NCBI GenBank assembly: GCA_013822085.1
Contig: PNJV01000019.1
Location: 1-39,959 of the forward strand
Direction of reading: 5' to 3'
Source of the DNA: Isosphaera sp.
GTDB taxonomy: Bacteria > Planctomycetota > Phycisphaerae > Phycisphaerales > UBA1924
Length of the DNA: 39,959 nucleotides
Shown here: positions 9,801 to 18,236 of the stretch, piece by piece
Numbering within the stretch: position 1 is the stretch's first letter
Layout of the letters: the number at the start of each line of letters is the position of its first letter
Position numbers and translations under genes: made by a program
Notes under the pieces: model-generated
Told to the model about the DNA's origin: nothing
Seen by the model: the letters and a program-made list of their open reading frames with translations, nothing else
Databases searched by the model: none

Positions 9801-10571
9801 GACTACGGGGTCACCAAGTTCAACGGCAACTACTTCGGGCGCTCGGTCCTCGAGAGCGTCATCCCCGGCGAGCGCCTTGAGAACCAGCACGCCGTCAACC
9901 CGAACCTGATCCCGCCGCGCCTGCGCCAGAAGCTCGACGAGATCTCCCGCATGCAGAAGAACCCCAACGTGACCGTCCGCTCCCGCGGCGTCATGGAGAA
10001 GTGCACCTACTGCATCCAGCGCACCAACGAGGCCAAGATCGACACCAAGGTCCGGGCCCTGGACGCGGCCAAGCGCGCCGGCCAGACCGACCCGGCCCCC
10101 TGGCGACCCAGCGACGGCTGGGCCGACGGGGCCGTGCAGTCGGCCTGCCAGCAGGCCTGCCCGACGGGGGCCATCGTCTTTGGCGACATCCTCGACACCC
10201 AGACGCCCTACGCCGACCCCGCCTACGCCGGCGGCTCGCGCGTCGGCTCGCGGGTGCACAACCTGCGGACCAACAACCGCTCGTACCTGGTGCTGGGCTA
10301 CCTCAACACCCGCCCGCGCACCAGCCACCTGGTCCGCGTCAACAACCCCCACCCGGACCTGGTCAGCGCCCAGCGCAAGGCCAAGTGGGCCAACCCCTTC
10401 GGCCACGGGCACGGCGACGGCCATGGCGACGGCCACGACCACGACGGCCGCGGCGGCTCCCACAGCCCGCCAGCGCACGGCGCTGCGCCCCGGCCCGGCT
10501 CTGGCGGCGGTCTTGTGAGTCTGACGGTGCTCGGGTCGCCCGTGGCGGCGCCCGCAGGAGCCCTGGCATGA
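6876..10571 (+). CDS. actB: ActB, molybdopterin-oxidoreductase-like plus iron-sulfur subunit of ACIII
   Basis: 1231 residues. The N-terminus has the known ActB-type extended Tat region (YWRGLDQL near residue 35, then [12 protein letters not shown] with RR at 67-68). A Cys at 89 (PACRRPDHK) sits where many ActB proteins have a lipobox-like cysteine. The middle is a MopB-like domain, which in ACIII lacks a molybdenum cofactor. The C-terminal ferredoxin-like domain has CTGCGVC at 866, CVHCENAPC at 923, [11 protein letters not shown] at 955, CTYC at 1043 and CQQACPTG at 1091, consistent with several iron-sulfur clusters. The last 60 residues are His/Gly/Asp-rich ([13 protein letters not shown]). 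Periplasmic; relays electrons from the quinol site. Its stop overlaps the actC ATG (ATGA, 10568-10571). Confidence 0.93.
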   Translation: MSQPHQCPTSLKEGKPAEMVLPLLERVGTTGSAYWRGLDQLGGSPEAAAQAQREFGPEAGELLSGSRRGFLKIMGAGLALAGAAAMPACRRPDHKILAYSRSIPEDVVPGRPSFYATSMPTAFGGAEGLLIESHEGRPTKIEGNPVHPHSQGKTSAWAQAEILRLYDPDRTKEPRRIRDGAPVSATWDDFAAWSARHFAAYDATQGQGLAILADQHASVARRHVRQALLRRWPRARWVAYSPVISDAARQGLRAALGANATERFDLTKAAVIVSFDRDLLQHDAQAMASARQWGAARGVLRAGDPFNRLYALESRLSVTGMSADHRVRLAPSGVSRLAALVGIAALERLASPGTASLLAALQRRGFAPADARESALVSAIASDLTDQANRGRSLVVAGPSQPAWVHALAAALNGALGSVGAAVVYAPEFDSAEVRGIDALGELGRAMAAGEVSTLVCLGCNPVYDAPADLGIAQALAKVPERVSLQLEDNETHAAATWQLNAAHFLESWGDTVATDGTVAPIQPLVAPLYGGRSDLECLALVAGLELTSGYDLVRQAWVGLSRQPEGPAFEALWERALHNGVSPVAHAAEPGQWLAPDPARAAQALTASATPATPSAEALEAVFVPSMVLDGRYNNHPWLQELPDPASKVVWDNCAYLSPATAQRLGLTQSAQTDEIPTGKMATLTLGGRSVSIVAWALPGVPDNTVILPLGYGRARVGVVGVGTGFDTYKVRLSTGLFAAPGATLTPAGQSPRTYPVSTTQTYGAYIENRGIYREVDLPSWRQFGDQPPDPARVDSYGRPQPLNFAERLEYSEFNHQPDTLGLYPNPYTVPGGQTSASARRPNPDGKAAYQRRIQLGMTIDMSACTGCGVCTVACQAENNIPVVGKTEVRKGREMHWIRIDRYFRGLDPNEPEGYALQPVACVHCENAPCETVCPVNATVHGPEGHNYMVYNRCIGTRYCANNCPYKVRRFNFFDYGVTKFNGNYFGRSVLESVIPGERLENQHAVNPNLIPPRLRQKLDEISRMQKNPNVTVRSRGVMEKCTYCIQRTNEAKIDTKVRALDAAKRAGQTDPAPWRPSDGWADGAVQSACQQACPTGAIVFGDILDTQTPYADPAYAGGSRVGSRVHNLRTNNRSYLVLGYLNTRPRTSHLVRVNNPHPDLVSAQRKAKWANPFGHGHGDGHGDGHDHDGRGGSHSPPAHGAAPRPGSGGGLVSLTVLGSPVAAPAGALA

Positions 10572-12277
10572 GCGCCCCACACCCCGACGAACTGACGACC
10601 AAGCGGCTGGCCGGCCTGGCCCCGCCGCCCATCTCCGCTGCGCCCTACGACCCGCGCACCGGCGACGGCTCGCTCAACGACGACCCGACCCAGCGTCCCC
10701 CGCTGGTGCTCGGCCAGCGGTCCTTCCACGACGTGACCGAGACCGTCTGCGGCTACATCGAGAAGGGCCCGGGCAAGTGGTGGCTGCCGGCGTTTGTCAC
10801 CAGCGCCCAGGTCGCCGGCCTCATGCCGCTGATGATCCTCTACCTGGCCGTCACCGGCGTGGGCGTGTGGGGCCTGAACAACCAGGTCGACTGGGCCTGG
10901 GACATCACCAACTTCGTCTTCTGGATCGGCATCGGCCACGCCGGCACGCTCATCAGCGCCATCCTGTGCCTGTTCAAGCAGAAGTGGCGCACGTCCATCA
11001 ACCGCGCCGCTGAGGCGATGACGATCTTCGCCGTGATCTGCGCCGGCACCTTCCCCGGCGTGCACGTGGGCCGCATCTGGATGGCCTGGATGCTCTTCCC
11101 GATCCCCAACGCCAACGCGATCTGGCCCAACTTCCGCTCCCCGCTGCTCTGGGACGTGTTCGCCGTCTCGACCTACGCCACGGTCTCGCTGCTGTTCTGG
11201 TACATGGGCATGATCCCCGACCTGGCCACGCTCCGCGACCGCGCGGCCCTGCGCCTGCTGCGCAAGGAGCGGTCCGGCAGGCTGCCCCTGATCGGCCTGA
11301 GCTACGACCGCCTGCGGGCCCTGGTCTACGGCGTGCTCTCGGTGGGGTGGCGCTTCTCCAGCCGGCACTGGCTCAACTACGAGAAGGCGTACCTGATGCT
11401 GGCCGGCGTGAGCACCCCGCTGGTCCTCTCGGTGCACTCGATCGTGTCCTTCGACTTTGCCACCTCGCAGCTGCCAGGCTGGCACACGACGATCTTCCCG
11501 CCGTACTTCGTGGCCGGGGCCATCTTCGGCGGCTTTGCGATGGTGCTCATGCTCCTGATCCCCTCGCGCATCGTCTTCCCGGGCATGCGCGACCTGATCA
11601 CCGCCCGACACCTGGAGAACATGGCCAAGATCATCCTGGCCACCGGGTTCATGGTCGGCTTCGCCTACGGCATGGAGTTCTTCATCGCCTGGTACTCGGG
11701 CAACAGCTACGAGACCGACGCGTTCTTGTACAACCGCGTCCTCCCGCCGTTCGTCGCCGAGTGGATCGGCTCCGAGCGCTCGGCCCCGTACTGGTGGGCC
11801 TACTGGACCATGATCTCGTGCAACGTGCTCTCGCCGCAGCTGTTCTGGTTCAAGTCGGCGCGGCGCAGCCCGGCGGCCATCTTCCTCGTCGCCCTGCTCG
11901 TCACCATCGGCATGTGGTTCGAGCGCTTCGTGATCATCGTCACCTCGCTCCACCGGGCCTTCATCCCCGGCGAGTGGCACATGTTCTACCCCACCTACGT
12001 GGACATCCTGACCTTCGTCGGCTCCTGCGGCACCTTCCTGACGCTCTACCTGCTCTTTGTCCGCTTCCTGCCCCAGTTTGCCATGAGCGAGATCAAGGCC
12101 GTCATGCCCCAGGCCAGCCCGCACCATCACCCGGGCCACGCCACGGCCCACGCGGCCGATCGGCACGGCGCGGCGCACCCCGGCGGGGCCACCGGCATGC
12201 CCCCGGGCCTGGCCGGCGCTGCCCACCACCCCGGCGAGCCGCTCCGCCACCCCGACCAGCCCAAGGGAGGAGCCTGA
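10568..12277 (+). CDS. actC: ActC, NrfD-like integral membrane quinol-oxidising subunit of ACIII
   Basis: 569 residues, with the start ATG overlapping the actB stop by ATGA. It is a polytopic NrfD/PsrC-family protein with about ten predicted helices between residues 65 and 505. The signature stretches are [36 protein letters not shown] and [13 protein letters not shown], typical of ActC. The N-terminal 60 residues are soluble. The C-terminal 55 residues are His-, Gly- and Pro-rich (HHHPGH...[10 protein letters not shown]) and unlike the core. In characterised ACIII this subunit carries the quinol site at the periplasmic side. It is followed after one base by actD, so the genes are tightly coupled. 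Confidence 0.93.
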   Translation: MSAPHPDELTTKRLAGLAPPPISAAPYDPRTGDGSLNDDPTQRPPLVLGQRSFHDVTETVCGYIEKGPGKWWLPAFVTSAQVAGLMPLMILYLAVTGVGVWGLNNQVDWAWDITNFVFWIGIGHAGTLISAILCLFKQKWRTSINRAAEAMTIFAVICAGTFPGVHVGRIWMAWMLFPIPNANAIWPNFRSPLLWDVFAVSTYATVSLLFWYMGMIPDLATLRDRAALRLLRKERSGRLPLIGLSYDRLRALVYGVLSVGWRFSSRHWLNYEKAYLMLAGVSTPLVLSVHSIVSFDFATSQLPGWHTTIFPPYFVAGAIFGGFAMVLMLLIPSRIVFPGMRDLITARHLENMAKIILATGFMVGFAYGMEFFIAWYSGNSYETDAFLYNRVLPPFVAEWIGSERSAPYWWAYWTMISCNVLSPQLFWFKSARRSPAAIFLVALLVTIGMWFERFVIIVTSLHRAFIPGEWHMFYPTYVDILTFVGSCGTFLTLYLLFVRFLPQFAMSEIKAVMPQASPHHHPGHATAHAADRHGAAHPGGATGMPPGLAGAAHHPGEPLRHPDQPKGGA

Positions 12278-12278
12278 C

Positions 12279-12878
12279 ATGGCCGCTCAGAACGTCCGCT
12301 ACGTCACCGAGTCGGGCGAGGAGGTCTACGGCCTCATGGCCCAGTTCAGCGGGCCGGCCGACTTCTATCACGCCGCCGAGATGGTCCGCGACGCGGGCTT
12401 TCGCAAGTGGGACGCCTACTCGCCCTTCCCCGTGCACGGGATCGACGAGGCCATGGGCCTGCCCAGGCCCAGGCTGCCGCTGCTGGTGGCCGTGGTGGGG
12501 CTGGGCGGGGCAGCCCTGGGGTTCTTGTTCCAGTACTTCGTCACCGCCATCGCCTACCCGATGGTGGTCCAGGGCAAGCCCTACGCCGCCTGGGAGCCCT
12601 TCATCCCCGTCACCTTCGAGATCGGGGTGCTCTTTACCGCCTTCACGTGCATCCTGGGGATGATGGCCTTCAACGGCCTGCCGCGACTGCACCACCCGCT
12701 CCTGACGCGGGAACGCTTCCTGCGCGTGAGCGACGACGCGTTCATCATCGCCATCGAGGCGGCCGACCCGCGCTTTGATGCCCCCGCGGTGCAGGCGCTC
12801 TTGACCCAGGCCGGTGCCCTGGCCGTGGAGGTCGTCACCGATCCCAGGCCGGCGCCCGCGCCACATGCGCCCCATTGA
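12279..12878 (+). CDS. actD: ActD, DUF3341 membrane subunit of ACIII
   Basis: 199 residues. DUF3341 family: a cytoplasmic N-terminal part (YGLMAQFSGPADFYHAAEMVRDAGFRKWDAY, read in pieces at residues 17-47, with FPVHGIDEAMGL next), then two transmembrane helices at about 66-90 and 108-131, then a short C-terminal soluble tail (SDDAFIIAIEAADPRF). This matches ActD, a small structural subunit packed against ActC. The ATG lies one base after the actC stop, with AAGGGAGGA just upstream inside actC. The tail ends in a Pro/Ala/His-rich stretch. Confidence 0.9.
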   Translation: MAAQNVRYVTESGEEVYGLMAQFSGPADFYHAAEMVRDAGFRKWDAYSPFPVHGIDEAMGLPRPRLPLLVAVVGLGGAALGFLFQYFVTAIAYPMVVQGKPYAAWEPFIPVTFEIGVLFTAFTCILGMMAFNGLPRLHHPLLTRERFLRVSDDAFIIAIEAADPRFDAPAVQALLTQAGALAVEVVTDPRPAPAPHAPH

Positions 12879-12959
12879 CCGCCCGTCTCTTCTGCCGCCA
12901 CGCCGCCCGTACCGAGCCCGCCGCCCGACCTGACCAACCGGATCTTGCCGAGCCCAGCC

Positions 12960-13979
12960 ATGCACACGCCAACCGACAACACGTCAGCTCCCGGCCGGGG
13001 ATTGGCCCGGCTCGGCCGAGCCGTGACCCTGGGGCTCTGCCTCGGGTCCGCGGCGCTGGTCGGGTGCCGGGGCGATCGCTCCGAGGACCCGCCTCGGCAG
13101 TTCTTCCCGGACATGGACGACTCGCCCAAGTGGAAGCCGCAGTCCCAGAGCGGTTTCTTCCCCGACGGCCGGGCGATGCGCCCCGCCGTCCCCGGCGTGG
13201 TGGCCTTCGGGTCCAGCGCCGACCCCGCCGACCCGGCCCGCCAGGCGTTCCTGCGCGCCGACGAGTCGTACGTCTCGGGGCTGGCCCAGGGCCAGCCTGA
13301 GTCAGCCGCCCAGCCGACCGACTCCCCGGAGGCCGCCGCGCCCGAGTACCTGGCCCGCATCCCGGCCCGCGTGCCCGTCACCGAGGCCACCATCCGCCTG
13401 GGGGCTGAGAAGTTCAACATCTACTGCTCGGTCTGCCACGGCTACGAGGGCGACGGCCTGGGGACGGTCGGCCGGCAGTGGTCGATCGCGGTGCCCAACT
13501 TCCACGACCCGAAGTACTCCGACCCGGCCCAGTTCACGGGGCGTGACGGGTACATCTACTACGTGGCGCGCAACGGCCTCCGAACGCCCGACGGCACCAT
13601 CCGCATGCCCGGCTACGGCCACGCCCTGAGCCCCGAGGACGCCTGGTCGGTCGTGGCGTATATCCGAGCGCTCCAGCAGACCCGCCTGGGCACGCTCGAA
13701 GACATCCCCACCGCCCAGCGCGAGGCCTTCCAGAAGGCCGTGCAGGCCGAGCGGGCCACGCGCAGCGCCGGCGACGGCGCCGCACCGGCCCCGGCTGGCG
13801 CACCGGCCCCGCAGCCGACGCCCAGCGCTCAGCCGACGCCCCCCGCGCCGGCCCCCGCAGCGCCGGACGCGCCCGGCGCGCATTCGGCGGCGCGCCCCCC
13901 CGGCCCCGCTGGCCCCGCCGGCCTGACGCTGCCGCGTGCGACCGTCCCCGAACTCATCCAATGCGAGGCCCGCGCATGA
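12960..13979 (+). CDS. actE: ActE, monoheme cytochrome c lipoprotein of ACIII
   Basis: 339 residues from the ATG at 12960; a TTG 15 bases upstream is an alternative. A lipoprotein signal peptide ends in LVGC (Cys36), so the protein should be anchored by lipid. One CSVCH heme site lies at residues 156-160, followed by NGLRTPDGTIRMPGYG, which supplies the axial Met. The cytochrome c domain ends near residue 250; the last 80 residues are almost entirely Ala, Pro and Gly. ActE probably passes electrons from ACIII toward the CtaC cytochrome domain. Its stop overlaps the actF start (ATGA, 13976-13979). The 81-bp spacer before it is C-rich. Confidence 0.9.
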   Translation: MHTPTDNTSAPGRGLARLGRAVTLGLCLGSAALVGCRGDRSEDPPRQFFPDMDDSPKWKPQSQSGFFPDGRAMRPAVPGVVAFGSSADPADPARQAFLRADESYVSGLAQGQPESAAQPTDSPEAAAPEYLARIPARVPVTEATIRLGAEKFNIYCSVCHGYEGDGLGTVGRQWSIAVPNFHDPKYSDPAQFTGRDGYIYYVARNGLRTPDGTIRMPGYGHALSPEDAWSVVAYIRALQQTRLGTLEDIPTAQREAFQKAVQAERATRSAGDGAAPAPAGAPAPQPTPSAQPTPPAPAPAAPDAPGAHSAARPPGPAGPAGLTLPRATVPELIQCEARA

Positions 13980-15307
13980 CCAGCATCCCCGCTCAGCCGC
14001 ACGACGGCCCGCACCCGACCCACCGCCCCACGCTGCGCCCGCACGGCGGGGCGCTCGGCCCGGGCGAGGACCCCCTGGCACACGACAACATCCACATGCC
14101 CCCGGGCTGGGGGCGCGTGGCCTCGGGGCTCCTGCTGGGCATCGGGGGCGTCTCGTGCGTGCTCACGGCGTTGTACCCGGTGCTGGCCGGCGGCAGCGGG
14201 GACGAGGCGGGCAAGGCCGCCAAGCACGCCCTGGCCTCGTACCACGTCGGGTTCCTCTACGCGCTGGGGCTGGCCCTGGGCTCGCTGGGGCTGGTGATGA
14301 TCATGCACCTGGTCAAGGCCGGGTGGTCGGTGACGATGCGCCGCCAGGTCGAGAACGTGGCGGGCCTGCTGCCGGTGGCCCTGGCGCTGGGGCTGCCCTC
14401 GGTGATCTTCGCCGGCACGCTCTTCAAGTGGACCAAGGCCACCGACTCGCTGGCACAGCACAAGGCGCCGTTCCTCAACGAGCCCTTCTTCTACGCGCGC
14501 CTTGCGGTCTACGCGCTGCTCTGGCTGGGGCTCTCGGCCCGGCTCGGGGGCCTGTCGCGCCGCCAGGACCTGATCCGCGACCCCGAGCTGACGCGCCACG
14601 CGGTGGCCTCCTCGGCGGTGGGGATCCTGGTCTTTGCGCTCTCGGTGGCCTTCGCGTCCTTCGACCTGATCATGGCCCTGGACTACCACTGGTACTCGAC
14701 GATGTTCGGGGTCTACTTCTTCGCCGGCAACATGATCGCGTCGCTGTCGCTGTGGGCCCTGGTGCTCGGGGCCGTGCGTGCCGCGGGCCGGCTGCGCGGG
14801 CTGGTCACCGCCGAGCACTCCCACGACCTGGGCAAGCTGATGCTCGGCTTTACCGTCTTCTGGGCGTACATCTCCTTTAGCCAGTACTTCCTGATCTGGT
14901 ACGCCAACATCCCCGAGAGCCAGGTCTGGTTCATGGTGCGCAAGTCCAACGGCTGGGAGAACGTCTTCCTGTTCATGGCCTTCGGGCACTTCCTGGCCCC
15001 GTTCCTGGTCCTGCTCTTCCGGGACGTCAAGCGCTCGTCCGTGGTGCTGGGCGGAGTGGCCGCGTGGCTGATGCTCATGCACGCCCTGGACCTGTTCTGG
15101 CAGGTGCGGCCGATCGTCTACGCCCTGGAGAACACCGGCACGCCCACCCCCGGCAAGATGGGCCTGGCCTGGGTCGATGTCACCGGGCTGCTCGGGCCGG
15201 TGGCGGTCTTCGCCGCCGCGGTGGTCTGGCGGATCGGCCGCGGCGTGCTGATCCCCTCGGGCGACCCGCGCCTGGCCGAGGCCATCGAGCACAAGAATTA
15301 CGTCTAA
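13976..15307 (+). CDS. actF: ActF, NrfD-like second integral membrane subunit of ACIII
   Basis: 443 residues with the ATG overlapping the actE stop; an in-frame ATG at 13961 is the alternative. Ten or so helices run from about residue 43 to 425. Family-like stretches include ASYHVGFLYALGLALGS, FASFDLIMALDYHWYST, FGVYFFAGNM and SQYFLIWYANIPE. The N-terminal 35 residues are His/Pro-rich (PHDGPHPTHRPTLRPHGG), an unusual soluble leader. ActF is the homologue of ActC that lacks the quinol site in characterised complexes and may take part in proton movement. The next gene starts 21 bp downstream. Confidence 0.92.
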   Translation: MTSIPAQPHDGPHPTHRPTLRPHGGALGPGEDPLAHDNIHMPPGWGRVASGLLLGIGGVSCVLTALYPVLAGGSGDEAGKAAKHALASYHVGFLYALGLALGSLGLVMIMHLVKAGWSVTMRRQVENVAGLLPVALALGLPSVIFAGTLFKWTKATDSLAQHKAPFLNEPFFYARLAVYALLWLGLSARLGGLSRRQDLIRDPELTRHAVASSAVGILVFALSVAFASFDLIMALDYHWYSTMFGVYFFAGNMIASLSLWALVLGAVRAAGRLRGLVTAEHSHDLGKLMLGFTVFWAYISFSQYFLIWYANIPESQVWFMVRKSNGWENVFLFMAFGHFLAPFLVLLFRDVKRSSVVLGGVAAWLMLMHALDLFWQVRPIVYALENTGTPTPGKMGLAWVDVTGLLGPVAVFAAAVVWRIGRGVLIPSGDPRLAEAIEHKNYV

Positions 15308-15328
15308 ACACGATCATGTGAGCATCCC

Positions 15329-15766
15329 ATGGCACACCAGACACTCCCGCACGCCCAGCAGCCGCCCGACACCTGGCACACCCACGGCCCCGCCGAGGCC
15401 CCGCGCACGGCCCACGGCGAGAGCATCCGCGTGGGCCAGGCCCTGTTCCTGGGCCTGGCCGGGTTCGCGATCATCGCGTTCTTCGTCACCGCGACGATCG
15501 TGTACTTCTACCACGAGGCGTCCAAGCTCCGCGCCGCCCGCGAGGAGTTCCGCGAGAAGGCGGCCACCGTCGCCGGGCTCAAGCCGCCACCCGGCGTGCA
15601 GGACCCCGCCCTGGCCGAACGCCGCGAGGCCCTCCAGGGACGCCTGGTCGATGAGTCCTACACCGCGGTCTTCTTCGACAGCGACACGCCGCGCGTCCGC
15701 CTGCCCATCCAGCGGGCCATCGAGCGGGTCGTGACCACCTACAGCGACCGGGCCCCAGCGGATTGA
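15329..15766 (+). CDS. Single-helix protein of unknown function in the ACIII-oxidase train
   Basis: 145 residues. The layout is a His/Pro/Gln-rich N-terminal leader (HQTLPHAQQPPDTWHTHG), one transmembrane helix at about residues 36-61 (VGQALFLGLAGFAIIAFFVT), then a charged, probably helical tail (REEFREKAATVAGL) and a C-terminal segment ending PIQRAIERVVTTYSDRAPAD. I recognise no family. Its place between actF and sco, and its topology, are like those of the small one-helix accessory subunits (ActG/ActH-type) reported for some ACIII, but I cannot show homology. There is no strong ribosome binding site; it lies 21 bp after actF, so coupling is likely. Confidence 0.8.
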   Translation: MAHQTLPHAQQPPDTWHTHGPAEAPRTAHGESIRVGQALFLGLAGFAIIAFFVTATIVYFYHEASKLRAAREEFREKAATVAGLKPPPGVQDPALAERREALQGRLVDESYTAVFFDSDTPRVRLPIQRAIERVVTTYSDRAPAD

Positions 15767-15849
15767 CAAACCCGGTGGGGACGCCTTCAATTTTCAAAAC
15801 TGTCTGAAAGCTTTGATCGATTCTGGTTCTAGAGTAATTTTTCCTGTCA
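15763..15849 (+). promoter_or_regulatory. Internal promoter and AT-rich element upstream of sco
   Basis: TTGACA (15763-15768, overlapping the stop of the preceding gene) is separated by exactly 17 bp from TTCAAT (15786-15791). This is the best sigma-70-type promoter in the window: the -35 is perfect and the -10 matches 4 of 6 positions. Downstream, TCTAGAGTAATTTTTCC at 15828-15844 contains the decamer AGAGTAATTT that recurs before the resB-like gene at 25396. The 83-bp spacer is strikingly AT-rich for this genome. It suggests the sco-cta part can be transcribed independently of act genes. Confidence 0.55.
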
Positions 15850-16926
15850 ATGCGTGATCGGAGCCCTGTGGACGGACGTGAGCGGGACCAAGTCGGCGTG
15901 ACGCGGGCGTCCGAGCGGGGGCGTGGGGGCTGGCGCGCAGTCGCCGCAACGGCGTGCGCGTGGGCGGCGCTGGGCGGGGTTGCGCTCAGCGGCGCCCGTG
16001 CGTCGGCGGGCGTCACGGCCCCGCCACGGCCTGACGAGGGCCTCGAAGCTCGCGTCGTCTCGCGGATCGGGCAGGCGCTGCCGCTGGACATCGCGGTGCG
16101 CGACGAGTCGGGCCGGGCGACAACGCTCGGGAGCGTCTTTGCCCAGGGCAAGCCGGTGGTGCTGGTGATGGCCTACATGCGGTGCCCGCTGCTGTGCCCG
16201 CTGCTGCTCTCGACCGTGCGCGAGCGCCTCAACCAGGTGACGGACCTGTGGGTCGGGCGCGACTACAGCGTGGTGGTGGTGTCGTTCGATCCGACCGACA
16301 CGCCGGACATGGCCGAGCGCACCCGGCAGGGGCACGTGGCGGGGTACGTGCACAACACCGGGGACCCCGGGCAGGTCAGGGCGCACTGGCGGGTGCTGCT
16401 GACCGAATCGGCCGAGGCCCGGCGGCTGGCCGACGCGCTGGGCTTTGCGTACCGCTATCTGCCCGAGAGCGGCGAGTTCGCTCACCCGACGGTGTGGTAC
16501 GTGCTCACGCCCGACGGGCGGGTCTCGGCGGACATCCGCAGGCTGGACACGTCGGCGTCGACGCTGCGGCTGATGCTCGTCGAGGCGTCGCAGGGCCGGC
16601 TGGGCTCGCTGATCGACGGGTTCATGCTCTGGTGCTTCACGCTGGATCAGCACAAGGGCGCCTATGTGGTCGAGGCGTTCCGGGCCATGCAGGTCGGGGG
16701 CGTGCTGTCGCTGGTGGCGGTGGGGGGCTTGCTCGGGCGGATGGCCCTGGTCGAGCGTCGGCGTCGGCGGGCCCTGGCCGCGGCTGTGGCCGCGGGGGGC
16801 GCTGAGGGTGTGTTGGGTGAGCTTGGTGTGGGGGGGGTGGGGGGCGTGGGTGTGGTGGAGGGTGTGGGGGTCGCGGGTTGGCCCGCGGCAGGCCGGGCAA
16901 CGCACGGACGGAGGGCAGCGCGATGA
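15850..16926 (+). CDS. sco: SCO1/SenC-type copper chaperone for CuA assembly
   Basis: 358 residues from the ATG at 15850. A GTG at 15868 with GGAG just upstream is a good alternative that would shorten the N-terminus by six residues. There is an N-terminal signal or anchor helix (about 27-55), then a thioredoxin-like domain with the copper motif MRCPLLCP (Cys112, Cys116) and the distal ligand His212 in EFAHPTVWYV. A second helix lies at about 278-298 (VGGVLSLVAVGGLLGRMALV). After it, the C-terminus dissolves into a Gly/Val-rich low-complexity tail encoded by G-tracts (about 16800-16875). It delivers copper to the CuA site of CtaC, encoded next; the sco stop overlaps the ctaC start (ATGATGA). 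Confidence 0.9.
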   Translation: MRDRSPVDGRERDQVGVTRASERGRGGWRAVAATACAWAALGGVALSGARASAGVTAPPRPDEGLEARVVSRIGQALPLDIAVRDESGRATTLGSVFAQGKPVVLVMAYMRCPLLCPLLLSTVRERLNQVTDLWVGRDYSVVVVSFDPTDTPDMAERTRQGHVAGYVHNTGDPGQVRAHWRVLLTESAEARRLADALGFAYRYLPESGEFAHPTVWYVLTPDGRVSADIRRLDTSASTLRLMLVEASQGRLGSLIDGFMLWCFTLDQHKGAYVVEAFRAMQVGGVLSLVAVGGLLGRMALVERRRRRALAAAVAAGGAEGVLGELGVGGVGGVGVVEGVGVAGWPAAGRATHGRRAAR

Positions 16927-18155
16927 TGACGGGCATCCTGGCGGCAACGCAGCCTGCAACGACGGCCCTGGGCACGGGCCGGTCGCTCCTGCACCGCCTG
17001 TTCTTCTTCGAGGGCAACTCGGACCTGGCCCCCGCGGTGGACTGGCTGTTCATGTTCATCCTGTGGGTGTGCATCGTCTCGTTCGTGGTGCTGATGGTGC
17101 CGATGGGGTACTGGGTGTGGCGCTACCGGCGTCGGCCCGGCGTGCCGGCCCAGCGGACGCCCAACCACAACACGGCCATCGAGGTGGCCATGGTGGTGAT
17201 CCCGCTGATCGTGGTGGTGTTCATCTTTTTCTGGGGGTTCCAGGGGTACCTCAACTCGGTGGTGGCCAAGGGCCGGGCCGAGGTGATCAACATCGAGGGG
17301 TACAAGTGGGCCTGGGACGCCACCTACGCCAACGGCGCCAAGCCGGGCGACCGGGTGTACCTCAACTACGAGCCGCTCGAGGGCGACCCCAGCCTGCCCG
17401 AGTCGGGCCCGTGGAAGCTCAGCCGGGGCAACTACGCCATGCCCGTCATCGCCGTGCCCGAGGCCACGCCGGTGCAGTTCGTGATGACCTCGCGCGACGT
17501 GATCCACTCGTTCTACATCCCCGACGCGCGCATCAAGATGGACGTGTTCCCCAACCGCTACACGTCGCTGACGTTCACGCCGGTGACCTCCAAGGGCCCG
17601 GACCAGGCCGGCCGGGTCCAGCCGGGCGCCGACCCCTCCGACCCGTACCCCGGCCGGGACCACTACATCTTCTGCGCCGAGTACTGCGGCGATAACCACT
17701 CGGAGATGCTGGCGGTGCTGCGCGTCATGAGCGACAGCGACTACAGCGCCACGCTGGCCCGCTGGGCCGACGTGGAGAAGGACCTGAGCCTGGCCGAGCT
17801 GGGGGCGTACGTGCACCAGTTCTCCGGGTGCGCCCAGTGCCACACCGTGGACGGCAGTCGCGGCACCGGGCCCTCCTGGGCGCCCGTCAAGGACGCGGCC
17901 GACGGCGGCGGCGTGGGGTGGGGCAGCGTCGCCCCGCTGGCCGACGGCGGCGAGGCGCTCATCGACGAGAACTACGTCCGCCAATCCGTCCGATACCCGG
18001 GCGCGCAGATCCACCGCGGCTACGCCAACCAGATGCCCGTCTACGGCCCCGACAAGCTCTCCGACCGCCAGCTGCTCGGGGTCATCGCGTACATGCGCGA
18101 GCTGGCGGGCAAGGCCACGCCCGAGGACCGGGCCAAGCCCCAGACGCCGCAATAA
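16923..18155 (+). CDS. ctaC: Cytochrome c oxidase subunit II with fused cytochrome c domain (caa3 type)
   Basis: 410 residues from the first of two ATGs at 16923, preceded by GGAGGG at 16910-16915. Two N-terminal helices (about 40-62 and 82-103) are followed by a cupredoxin domain. The CuA ligands are visible: DVIHSFYIP supplies a His, and CAEYCGDNHSEM at residues 251-262 supplies Cys251, Cys255, His259 and Met262. Near 303 a cytochrome c domain follows with CAQCH, and NQMPVYGP gives the axial Met. This fusion defines a caa3-type oxidase, which receives electrons directly from ACIII without a separate soluble cytochrome. It sits directly after sco, its likely copper donor. Confidence 0.95.
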   Translation: MMTGILAATQPATTALGTGRSLLHRLFFFEGNSDLAPAVDWLFMFILWVCIVSFVVLMVPMGYWVWRYRRRPGVPAQRTPNHNTAIEVAMVVIPLIVVVFIFFWGFQGYLNSVVAKGRAEVINIEGYKWAWDATYANGAKPGDRVYLNYEPLEGDPSLPESGPWKLSRGNYAMPVIAVPEATPVQFVMTSRDVIHSFYIPDARIKMDVFPNRYTSLTFTPVTSKGPDQAGRVQPGADPSDPYPGRDHYIFCAEYCGDNHSEMLAVLRVMSDSDYSATLARWADVEKDLSLAELGAYVHQFSGCAQCHTVDGSRGTGPSWAPVKDAADGGGVGWGSVAPLADGGEALIDENYVRQSVRYPGAQIHRGYANQMPVYGPDKLSDRQLLGVIAYMRELAGKATPEDRAKPQTPQ

Positions 18156-18236
18156 AGTCCGACCCCGGCAAGATCGCAACCCGCCGACCCGCACCCAACG
18201 CCCACCGAGCCCGCCACCGCTGACGCGGAGTGACCC

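Noticed and set aside
8520-10580. Long minus-strand frame opposite actB
   Set aside because: Same reason: shadow of a GC-rich gene with intact iron-sulfur motifs on the plus strand.
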